61,881 nucleotides of DNA, taken from positions 383,715-445,595 of the forward strand of contig FN649727.1 in NCBI GenBank assembly GCA_000310025.1, given 5' to 3'. Shown one piece after another: positions 24,072-35,700 of this stretch. How positions within the stretch are numbered: position 1 is the stretch's first letter; every line of letters begins with the position of its first letter. Made by a program: the position numbers and the translations under genes. Under the pieces are notes generated by a model. The model was not told the DNA's origin, ran no database searches, and was given only the letters and a program-made list of their open reading frames with translations. This DNA is from Ectocarpus siliculosus. Taxonomy: Eukaryota > Sar > Phaeophyceae > Ectocarpales > Ectocarpaceae.

Positions 24072-26309
24072 TTAGTGGTGCCGAAGGTCTACCACACAGA
24101 CGCCGATGTTGTCCGTGCTGCCCCTGACATAAGCCTCGTGGGTGAGAGCCGTAGCCGCCACCTGGAACGTCTGCCCGGGCACGTACGACCCGTACCCGCG
24201 GGGCACCCCCCCGCCGCCGTCCCGTCGTCGCGGCTTTTCGTCCGGCCCTGGCCGCGCCCCCCCGCCCCCCACCCCCGCCGCGGCGTCTACAACGGCGGAG
24301 GCTCCCTGGGGGGCGTGGGACGGGGGGAACGGCGACGGAGAGGAGCCGAGGATGACCTCCTTCACCATGTCCACTGCCTCCTGGCTCGAGACCACGTCCC
24401 ACAGGCCGTCGGAGGCCAGGACCAAGAAGGCGGTGTTCTTGCCGCCGCTGCCGCTGCCGCTGCCGCCACTGCCACTACCGCCGCTACCGCCGCCACCGCC
24501 GCCACCGCCGGCGTCGTCGTCGTTGTCGCTACCGTTACCGTGGGACACAAACACCACGTCGGGCTCGGAGGAGAGGACGCCGTCCCGGCTGAGCCGCCGG
24601 TTTCCGAGCGTCCTCGTAACCGCCAGCTCGCCGTTGACCCGCAGCACCCCCCGGTGCTCCACGGAGCCCCCGTTCGCCTCCACGCGCGCGCGCTCGCTGG
24701 CGCTGTAGGGCGTGTGGTCTGTTCAGCAGTCCGCACGCAGCGACGACGAGAGGGGACAGGGCAGAACGACAGTGTGGCGAATGGGCATGCTGCCGTCGTG
24801 CTTGGTACACGTTGAACTTACGGCCAACGTTTCTTGCGGAAAACAAGGCATCGCGCGGAGGCGGAGGAGATGGGTACGAATGGAGGGCAGACAAGTTCTA
24901 CTATGGGACCGCTGTGAGTGTCATGCCAACCCCCGTCCATTCTACCCCCAGGCTTCGCGCTTGGTGATGTGAGAGCCTGCTTCGGTGAAAACCCGGTGTG
25001 CTCCGCCCCGGCTTTGTAGGGATGCAAGGTCAATGGCCTACGTAGCGACTACGGCACGCACGGCTATGAATATATACACACACACCCTCCCACGCCCCCC
25101 CCCCCCACCTTCTGTGATCTCCACGGCGCGGCCAGCGTCGTCGCAACACAGCACCGCCCTCGAATCCCCGACATGGGCGACCACAGTGACGTCAGGATAA
25201 ACAAGGGCAACGGTAGCCGTCGTACCGCTGTCATCCTCCGACACCGCGGCCGCGGCCGCCGCCGCCGCCACACCCTCGGCCGCAGCAGGTACCCCCGTTT
25301 CCGTTTCGCGGGCCCCCTCGGAGGGGGGGGGGGGACGAGGAGTTGCCCCGCTCCCGCCGCCGGGGTGAACCAAGCCCAGAAAATCCTCCTGAGTCTTGCG
25401 GAATGCCCTACGAACGGCGCGCTCTATGGAGGCGTTATTTTCGGGGGGGGCGTCGTCGTCGGGAGACGGTGGCTGCGGTGGTAACGACGGCTGTGCTGCC
25501 TCTTGGGCGTTGAGGAAGACTTCGAGGTTCAGGTGTAGGGCTCGGGAGGCGAACTTTGCCGCGCGGGTCCCGCAGTGGCCGTCGAACACGCCGTAGAACT
25601 TGTAGTCTTCCTGAGAGGGGCGTGGAGTGAAAAACGCCAGGGTTGTAGGGGAAGAGGATCAGAGTGAGTGAAAGAGACGGACGGAGAGGGAGAGAGAGAG
25701 AAAGAAGGAGAGACATGCAACACAAAGCGGATCGGGCTACAATATTGGGGAGTGGAAGGGATAGATGGGGGGGACGAGCGGCCGGTCGACGTGACCAGAA
25801 CTCGGGTGTACAGGCACGAGACAAACAACTCCACCGAGGCCAAAAGTTATTGCACGTCCGCCGTGCTTGGCGACTCAGCGATCGAACAAGGATCATGACA
25901 CTGCTGTACCAGACATCACACGAAAATGCTACGATTCCACGACCCATTCATGCCAGACCTTGCTTGCAGAATACCGAAATTTGCACACGTAATATACCAC
26001 ACCCGCTTACACCGATATACATTCAAAGCTCGGTTACTTTGCAGTGCAGCCGGTGGCGGTGGCGGTGCCGGAAGCGGCAGCGTTGGGACAGTAGTCTCGT
26101 TCGAGATTGTTCCAAAAACGTACCAATCACTTAATTTCAGCAGCCTTTTCGACGCGGAGCAAGTTGTCAGGTCGGGTCGGGGGGTGAGGGTTTCATGCAA
26201 CCTACAACAGTACGGCGTTGGTTACCTGGAACAGGATGGAATGGTAGTCCTTTATCCTTGACCGTCGCCCCTGCACGTCACACCACCCGGAGTGAGGGTG
26301 GAACGGAAG
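24072..26309 (-). other. PP2C phosphatase domain of the fusion gene
   Basis: PP2C motifs over three exons: GWCDVQGRRSRIKDYH (exon 26226-26309), FYGVFDGHCGTRAA and VVAHVGDSRAVL (25109-25610), then after a phase-1 join EITEDHTPYSASERARVEA, GELAVTRTLG, LVLASDGLWDVVSS and GSTDNIGVCVVDL (24072-24718). The metal-binding Asp residues of KD, VFDGHCG, SDG and TDN are present. In the first motif the usual Glu of MED is Lys. Two low-complexity inserts (Gly/Ser near 24430-24540 and a Pro/Gly loop near 24190-24330) enlarge the domain. The stop TAA is at 24072-24074. Confidence 0.9.
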
Positions 26310-29300
26310 CTTAAAAATGTAAAATGGGGGGGGGGGGGGGGGGTGTACTCATAGTCGTGCATGCCCTAGTCGTTTGACCATTGACCTCGCATCCCTACAA
26401 AGCCGGGACGGAGCACGCCGGGTTCTCACCGGACCAGGCTCTCACATCACCAAGCGCGAAGCGCCGTGAGGTATTTGGCGAGTCGCATGAAGGGTGAGCT
26501 GCATCCTGCTAAGGGTGTTCGGCATCTTGTGCCTACTTCCTTGCGTACGGATGACAGCTACGTATGACTTAATTTATTTTCTGGTGCTTTCACTTCCAGA
26601 GACAGTTGTAAGCACTGTGTAACTGCCTCGAGGAAGCTTGACCGTTTTAACACAACGTGGTGCGATCATCCCCCGTTGCGCGGAGTGAGGTTTCTCGACC
26701 CCGCACAACATGATCTACTCGACCACCATTATGGTTACCGCCAAAAAAAAAAAACGAGGTAAAAAAAAAAACGTAACCTGGTTGCCGAGTTCACGAAGTG
26801 AATTGGCTTGTTTTACAACGTCGTTGCCAAGCGACGAAAACCCAACCCCGATGGCAAACACAGGGGAAGTGCTGTGCCGGGGGGGGGGGGGGGGGGAGAA
26901 ACAGAGAGTACAGACCGGCAAAGAAAACGAGTTAAAATTAGAGCCAGTGTCGGAGGTGGGTAGTGCAGCACGAGGTTGNNNNNNNNNNNNNNNNNNNNNN
27001 NNNNNNNNNNNNNNNNNNNNNNNNNNNNNNNNNNNNNNNNNNNNNNNNNNNNNNNNNNNNNNNNNNNNNNNNNNNNNNGAAGCTTGCCCTTTTAAACAAA
27101 ACGGGGGGGGTTCTTCCCCCGTGGCGGGGGGGGGGTTTTTTGCCCCCCCCCCACCTTTTTTTTTTGGCCCCCCTTTTGGGTTCCCCCCAAAAAAAAAAGG
27201 GGGGTAAAAAAAAAAAGTTACCCGGTTTCCGGATTCCACAAAGGAAATGGGCTTTTTTTAAAAGGTGGTGCCCAGGGGAGAAAACCCCACCCCGGAGGGA
27301 AAACCCGGGGAAATTTTTTTCCCGGGGGGGGGGGGGGGGGGAGAAACAGAGGTACAGACCGGCAAAGAAAACGAGTTAAAATTAGAGCCAGTGTCGGAGG
27401 TGGGTAGTGCAGCACGAGGTTGAAACAGGACAAGGAGTGGGCGCGGCTCATGGGATGCATCAGGGTACCAAGCACAGGGTTAACCAAGTGCTCCGGCTTC
27501 GGAAAGCCTTAATCACGAACGCTCACGCATGCAAAAGAAACCATTTTTTTCTCGAAAAGTTGGACAACAGCCAAATAGGCTGCTGCTGTCGCGAGCTCGT
27601 TCGTGGCCAAACACTTGACCAAACCCGAAAATATCGAACAAAAAAAACTACATGACAATTTCCCAATCTATCCGCTAAAAGTAAGGCAATACTCGTGCAT
27701 GGTTGTATAAACAAGAGGAGAATTGTTGGGGGTGCACGTTGGGCCGCTCACATTGAGTGACTGCTGACACACGGCGGCAACGAAGACGTGTCGTACTGGC
27801 AGAAAGACGAGTGGCCCCTCCCGATCACGTGGTTGTGGCAGCTCTTCCACAGCTCGAACGAGCGGTTACACTGGGCAAGCCGCGTCACGTCCACCCGTCG
27901 CCCGACAAAATAAAATAAAAAAGGGGTGCAGAGTAGTATTAGTGCCGGCTTAATAGTGCCAGTCACTACTCGATATCGTGCCAGTGAACAGGGGCGGTGC
28001 ACAGCAGTCAGTAACAGGGGGCTCGCTACAGTGCCACTATTGTACCGCCCGGGTTTTTGACGGTAAAATCGCGTGACACGGATGGAACTATCACGGTGTT
28101 GCAAGATCTGAACACAGTGTCCGGTATAGAAGTGGTGGACATTGTTGGTACATAACGGCGCCACTAGCCCCCCCCCCCGAACCGCCTCAGCAAGATGCAG
28201 CGCACCCTCCATGCGACTCGCCGAATAATGCCTCACGGTGCTTCGCGCTTGGTGATGTGAGAGCCTGGTCCGGTGACAATTCGGCGTGCTCCGTCCAGGC
28301 TTTTGTAGGGATGCGATGTCAATGGTCTCAACAACTACGGCATGAGCCCCCTACCCCCAATGTTGAAAGAAGGAATAGGGTTCCAGGACTACCTACATGG
28401 AAGGACCAATGGATGCAGGGACAAAGCTTAAGGTCAAATTCAGGACCGGGGACATGGGCCTTCGAGAACGTCGACGAAGACAATAAGACGGTACACGACG
28501 AAGACGACAGGTTCAAATGTGATTGCGGCTTCGAATGCGAAGACCGTGTTCATGTAGTCACGGCATGTCCGTGGTACAAAGAGGAGAGGGAAGTGTACAT
28601 GACTGAGCTGGGAAAAATAGAAGGGAGGTACAGGGAGATGTTTGAGGCATGGAATAGAGAGGAGAGGACGGTAGCTGTACTGGGGAGTAGGAAGTGGTTT
28701 GAAAAGGCGGGAAGGGATATCGTTAGGATAGACAAACTAGGGAAGACATTTTTGAGCCACCTTTGGCAAAGTAGGAAGGAACGATTGGCCATCGGTGATC
28801 GGTCCTGTGGGAACAATGCTCCGTCCTCTCGAGGACGCGTGGTCAATGGTCTAACCGCTAAGGCATGCAAAACATAAGAGTACGCCCCCCCCATCATTCC
28901 CTACCGACGTGCCCCCCTACAGGACCCACCCACCTTGGGACAAGTGTACCTCAGGTTCAGCGTGTGCTGATGGTCCAACGTGAACGACCCGTTCGCCTCC
29001 CCCCTCGTCGCCGCTCGTGGGGGCTCCGCAGAGGGGACGAGCCCCCCCCGCCGCTTGTCGTCGAAACCGTCACCGCCGGGCGGTGTCGCCGCTCCCCAGA
29101 CCGCGGCGTACGGGGAAGGCGGCGACCGGGGGGCTAATGCTGTGGGGTTGATTCGTTTGGACCCCGTGAACCACCCGTCGTACTCCATCGCATTCCTGTG
29201 TCACCCCGGCGTACGATTAGTGATGCGTCGGAACATGGTCGATATAACAAACGAGGAAAGCCAAAAGAACTTCGGGATTGTTGGAACCGCCTTCCCGAGA

Positions 29301-32300
29301 ATATTAAGATTACGCGGAAATAGAACAGGGAGGGGGTACGCAGACCGTATTCCCTATCCCTAACCCTAACCCAACTTCCTCGATTTTATGCTTTATCCGA
29401 CCTAACGACTTGATCGAAAAACCTTCGAAGTCTACTGGATTGGTTGTTGGCCCTTTCGTGAACGTGCTTTGACGTTACGGCGACAGGGTGCAATTTTTTC
29501 CCCTCCGATTCATCTACGCACGGCCCTTGTTTTTTGTTGCCGCCCGACAGACCGGTGGGAGAAGAGAGTAGAGCGGTCCCCGCTGCTACAGGCGGGAGGC
29601 GAGAGCCTAAAATAATCAAGCCAAAGCTCAGGAACATCCAGCCGAAGAAGTAGCTTCAGCTCATCAACAAAAGTAAACTGTTTCGCGATTCACCAAGCGC
29701 TCGCACTTGACAAACATATCACAAGTACTCTTGCACAACCCTGGGCTTTGTTTATTGCAACCGTGGGCTATCTGACCACAGCATACATAGGTTTTAGCAT
29801 GGGTCCGGGTCAGTTCAAGCTCTAAGGCTTCGACAAGCCTCGAACCCGCATCTCCTTAGCTGTCATGGTCTTGCGTGCGGATTCTTGCCGCCGTACTACG
29901 GTACAGCAGTACAGTAGAGGTCCCGCAATAATGCCGAAAATGCCCTGGACAATGCCGGTGAAATCGTTTGGCACAGATGGAACATTAACATTTCAACTTG
30001 TTTCACACTCTGAATAATGCCGGCTACCCGCTATATTGCTGGTTCAAGGGGCTGGCACCCATACCGTATACCGTACCGGCATTATTCCGGCACCACTACT
30101 GGACTGTTGTGACTTACCTCTGGGTGGCGTGCAACGTGCCGTCCCCACCACTGGCACCTACCGTATACCGTACCGTAATTATACCGGGACAACTACTGGG
30201 CTGTTGTGACTTACCTCTGGGTGGCGTGCAACGTGCCGTCCCGACGGCTTCGGTAAGGGCCGACAAAGTAGGCGTGCTCCAGGGCGTCGGACGCAGAGAT
30301 GCGGCTCATCGGGTCCCACCGCAGCAGACGCCACAGGAGATCCAGCCCCCACTGTATGTAGCAGAAATGAATGAGCGATGAGAAAAAAGGGATATGGGCG
30401 CACTTGCGTGTGTTGCGGTTGGAAACACCGGTAGCTGGAAGGAAAGATGGGCGGAAAGGGGTGTCGGTATGCCTTCACCCAAACACAAAAAATACATGAA
30501 CCAAGAGATACTGAAAACAACCACGGCACCCCCCCCCCTCCCCCCCAGTCACCGTCCCATGAACCACAAAACGCCAATCACCTGGTCCGGAAACCCAATG
30601 TCCAGCGCATCTCGCGTGTGCACCGCACCCCCTAGGTCGGCCAGCGTACACCTCTCGTTGACTACCGCTGTGTCCCCCAGGGGTGAGCTGCTGCCTTCGC
30701 CGTCGTGGCTGCCGGGTCCGGAGTAGATGCACCTGCACAAGCACAGCGGCCATTGGTGTGTGGTTGGAGTATTATCATTTGGCTAACTTGCCGGATCTGG
30801 ATTAGATACGCCTGCACAAGCACAGCGGCCATTGGTGTGTGGTTGAGGTATCACTTGGCCACCGAATCCGGAGTAGATGCGCCATTGGTGTGTGGTTGGA
30901 GTATCATCACTTGGCTAAATTGCCGGATCTGGATTAGACGCGCCTGCACAAGCACAGCAGGCATTGGTGCGTGGTTGAAGGACCACCACTACCGCTGTAT
31001 ACGACAACAACAGTGAGGCATGATTGTGTGCCACGTTGAAGCAGAAATCGCCTTGTTCCATCCAGGCAATACTGCTGTACTACAGTGGGAGCTTACCATC
31101 GCAATTGTTCCATTGAACAATAACAGCAGCATCCACGGTACTACTGCTGTGGTGGCTGTCGTAGCCGTTCCCACACCAACGCTTACCGCCACGGGGTCGG
31201 GGTTCTCGAGAGAAATCGAGAGGGGGCGACGGGGTTTCCTTCGCCTGTCCACCGTCAGGGATGGGGGGGGGTTCCCTCCCGTGTCCACCGTCGGGGATGG
31301 GAGGGGGGGGGGGGGGGGCTTACATGTCCCCCCTAACCGCAAGAAAAAGAGCCTTGGCCCTGACCTCGTCATCCTCGAAGGCCAGGTCTCGGTCCAGGAT
31401 CGCTCGGGTGCGCTGGTCCACCGTGAACACCTTGTATCGTAAATATCGGACGGAACACGTGCCAACACGCACGGCGGTAGGAGTGCCGAGACAACGTTTG
31501 TGTCTTATGTTGTTGTTGCTGGTGTTGTTGTTGCTGTTGTTGTTGTTGCTGTGGTTGTTGTTGTTGTTGTTGTATCCACAGGAGAAACCGTTCCTAGCTC
31601 TCTCTGTTCAGTGTGCCTTCTGACACCCATGCTGATTCCAGCTGATGTGGACGCCACATGCTTCAAGTGTCTGAAAAAAGGTACCATTATTGGCGTACCT
31701 CTGGTGTGCCAAGGATGAGCTCGAGGAGGATCACCCCGATCGACCACATGTCGTACGATTCCGGCCGCTGAGCAGAGTACGCCGTCTGCGGAGGATGGAC
31801 GGAAAAAACATGCAAGTGTTGTCCAAATCGCCAGGAAAGTTAACGAGAAAAATCGCGGTCAGGCATCGGGAGCGTCACTGGAAGAAGAAGCATCATCGCG
31901 GGAAGCACGACGACACACGACTCGTCACTGGTATCAGGAGCGTCACTGGAAGAAGGAGCATGGTCGTGGTAAGCACGACGATACGCAACTCCTCAACAGC
32001 ATCAGAAGCGTCATCGAAAGAAAACGTTAGCGCGACGATACACGACAAAACGGCATCGCGTCAACTGCATCAGAACCATCGCCGCAAGAATAGATGCGAT
32101 GAGCACATGGCAATGCACCACGATGAGAACCAAGAGAGAGCGTGCCGGACCCGCGCACACCAAGCAACTACTGTAAATGACACAAGATAACACACCCCTT
32201 GGACCGATCTTCAAATCTCAATTTCTCAACAGCAGAGAGAGTCACAGCGCCGAAAACGGTGGCGTTGAAGCTGTGTCGATCGAGACAGCTTTTTCCAAAA

Positions 32301-32734
32301 ATGCATTGTTTTACCAGTATTTATTATGCATCCTCTTCGTCGTGGCGTAATCGAGCTTTGAAAATTGGTCCGGGGTGTGTGTTGTCTTGTGTCATGTACG
32401 GTAGTGGGGCGTAAAACGCTTGGTCGAGAGCAGAGAGGGGGGCAGGAACGATGCCTCTAGGGTTCCCGTCCGTTGGTACCTCGGGGTCAAAGAGCACCTC
32501 CGGCGGAGCGTACTGTAGCGTCTCCTCCGACTGACCGGGGCCCTCGGTCCCGTACAGCCCGGCCGGCATGGCGCCCTCGTCGACCGCGCTCGAGAAGTCC
32601 GCCACCCTCAGCAACAACCGCGTCCTCCTAGCAGACGACGACGTAGAGGAGGAGGACCGTTGTTCGTGCTCGCCACCCACGTCTGCCGACTCGAAACTAC
32701 CGCCGGTCCGCCTCCTCTTCTTCTCGGGCTTGTC

Positions 32735-32772
<38 letters not shown>

Positions 32773-35700
32773 CGCTACCCCAGTCCCTCACAGGCGTGGT
32801 CGCGGCCGGGGACGACTGGTATCTGTCCCCCCCCGGGGACGATTCGTACCCGTCCCCTGTCGGGTCGCCGGATCCCGGCCTAGGGCCGGGGGGGGGCGCG
32901 TGACGCGTCGTTGTCGTCGTCGCCGCCGCCGCCGCCACCGGTGGAAGGGAGACAATAAGGTTGGACGGCTTGAGGTCCCTGTGAACGACGCCCGTCTCGT
33001 GGAGGAAGCGGGTGCCCTCCAAGGTCTGCCGCAGGATAGACTTCATCACCTGCGCGTATGAACATGCAAAATTATAAATATGCGTGAGAGTTGTAACGTA
33101 CTATGCGCAGGATAGACTTCCATGAACCTGCGCGTATGCGTATGCAACAATTGTTACATACGCGTGAGAGCTGTGACGTATTGTGCGCAGGATGGATTTC
33201 TTTCATCACCAGAGCAAGCTGCATGAAGAACATGAAAATGCATGATGGCTGTGACGTTTTTGTGCGTGTGTCATGCGGAGGAAGACAGACCTGCGAGCGA
33301 AGCGGGCAAGGAACCTTGGTCGGCTGTTGAAAAACAACGTGGTCGGAATTGCTCAAGCAGTCAGCTAACTCGGTCGTTCCAAGGGACCGTCAACACGTAT
33401 CATGCAACGAACCCAGGTTAGCGCGCCACTGATTCGTGCCATGTCGACTTGCTGTTGAGTCTCAGAACCCACCACAACGCCAGATGGTCTAGCAATAATA
33501 TTTCTCCTTTCGACCGTCGCACTACCAGAAAATCCGACGCTATGCCCTGCCGTGGCTGAGCAAACCAGGCGCCACACACCGTCTTTTTTCCGGCGTCCAT
33601 CGGCACGGTATACCCTCTGTTGGCCGGGTAAACCAGATTTTATCACACACCTTCTTTGGTCCGGCGCCCATCCGCACGGTAAACCTTATTTTGGCCGGCA
33701 CCCAAAATCGAAACCTCTCATGAGACGAACAAACACGTACACTTCCATCGCCTCGCGACAGACAAGGCTTCTTGGGTACCTCGGGCCCCTCGGGGTCAAG
33801 CCGCATGTCCCTCCAGAAATAACTCTGCCCGTGGAGCACGAACCCCTCCGCCTCTCGCTCGGTGTAGAGGTAGTGCCGCAGGGACGTGCCTTCGTCCCGG
33901 AAGACCAGCCACATCTCCGTCTGCGGGGGGTGAAACACGGCACGCCGGGGCGGGGGCGCGGCAGCAGTCGGCAGTGGTGCGCGAAACCAAGAAACCGAGC
34001 AGCGCAAGGGGGACGTACTCTTATGCTGTGCGCCTTAGCTCCTATGTAGACCATTGACCCACGCGTCCTCGAGAGGACGGAGCATGGTCTCCAAAGGACC
34101 GATCGCCGATGGCCAATCGTTCCTTCCTACTTTGCCGAAGGCGGGCGGAAAGGGGCTTGTATCAACATGCGGATCGCAAACGAAGCGCCGCCAGTTGGTT
34201 AGAAAATCACTGTGTTCACTACCGATCGCCCCAGACCTCTCCGTCCAGATGCAAGGTTGTCGTGCACACAAAAGTTCGACACTGGCTAAGTTCTTGCGAA
34301 AAACAAAGCGCAGGAAAAACAGTAACCCAACGTTACGGTGCCGCTAAGCGAAGACTACCGTGCGTACGTATATATTGATCTCACCGGTACGGCTTCTCCC
34401 GCGTCCCATGGCCCCCCCACCCCCCACCCCGCCCCTGCCGCCTCCTCCCCGGCCCTCCCGAAGCGGCCCCGCTCGTGGTCGCCGAAGAGGTACAGGTGTT
34501 CCACGTACCTTGCTATCTGCGGTGACCCTCCCAGGCTCTGCAGGAGTTCTCCGAAGTAGATCTCCCTGCGAAAATGTTGCGTTGGCCCATGGAGCATGAG
34601 GGCGCCAGCGGTGTTAGTTTTGACAAACGTCGGGGGGCTCCGTGGTGGCGGGGTGGGGGTGGGGGGGGTGACGGTGATCATATTGATTTCACGGGATCTC
34701 GCCACTGAGAACGTATCCCCTTCGAGAAGAAGGGACAAACCGTCGTGCTCCTTCGAACAAAAAACACTTCTGGCATCCATCGAACATTCGGGACTTCTGC
34801 AAGGTGTAGGATATATCCTAGACGATTGTAAAACTACGGGCGGATAGGTTGCCGATCCTTCGACGCTCCCATTTGGCAATTTGTGGCCACATATCATTTC
34901 TTATTACTGGTGATTGCTCTTCACTGCTACCCCTCTCCCAACCCGTCTCCTCTTGCAAGATACAGACTGGGGAGGGAGCGGCATGTACTAACAATTGCAG
35001 GAAGCAGCAGGCACATCTTGTGTTCCGCTTCTTCCTGTTCAGGGTCTTGTCCAGCGTTCCTTGCGGCCACGGGGCGAGATGTTCTCAGCTCACGTGAGGT
35101 ATATGTCAGCGACAGCAATATCATCGAAAACAACAGCAAAACCAGCGACAACAACAACAGCAACAGCAACAACAACAACAGCAGCAGCAGCAGCAGCAAC
35201 AACACCTTTGGCTATCGACTCCATAAACGAGGAACGTAGATCGTTGTCACAGCCGCCGTCGGCACGGACCCGGCTAAAGACAATTAGCAACTGTCGCGGT
35301 TGCGCAAAGACGCCGCAAGAAAGCGCCGTGTAGACCCCGGTCTTGTAGGCGGGGAAAAACAGACACATAGTGCCACGGAAACAAAGGGCTACTATGCGTG
35401 GAAAAAAACTAAATCAGAACTCGAACCCGGCCATCGTGCGCAGACGCCGACGAGGCCGTCATCGTCTCGGCTTGAAAAAAAAAAAAAAGTGAGACGGGTG
35501 AAGCCTAATCTGGGTGTAAGCACACGTGCAAACAAACAGAGTGGCTGCTGCAAGCCAGCTATGCATTGCTTTCACCTTATGCCGGCCTGCAGCACGTGCT
35601 GCCCCTTCTCCAGGAGCATGCGCTTCAGAACGTAGCCGTCCGCCAAGGAGGGCTTGCCATCGGGGCCTAACCGCACCCCCCTCCAAACCTGCGCGAAACA

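Larger units (their letters stand above)
27769..28948 (-). other. C2H2 zinc finger split by an intron, between kinase and PP2C
   Basis: The 28934-29195 exon ends ...YTCPK and the 27769-27870 exon begins CNRSFELWKSCHNHVIGRGH. Joined in phase 0 they give C-x2-C-x12-H-x5-H with the usual hydrophobic core Phe, the classical C2H2 spacing. A further HSSFC follows. The intron between them contains the LINE fragments at 28179-28884. A single finger between two enzymes more likely serves protein contact or structure than DNA binding (inference). Confidence 0.75.

Noticed and set aside
26030-26200. Minus-strand exon candidate beside the first PP2C exon
   Set aside because: The PP2C motif lies in 26226-26309 with a clean donor, so this segment falls inside the following intron.
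26710-27207. Open frame spanning the N gap
   Set aside because: It exists only because N translates as X and the flank is a low-quality duplicate.
27752-27768. Donor at 27751 (ATgtgagc) for the zinc-finger exon
   Set aside because: A good donor, but it gives phase 2 and no acceptor before the PP2C motif restores frame; the donor at 27768 gives phase 0.
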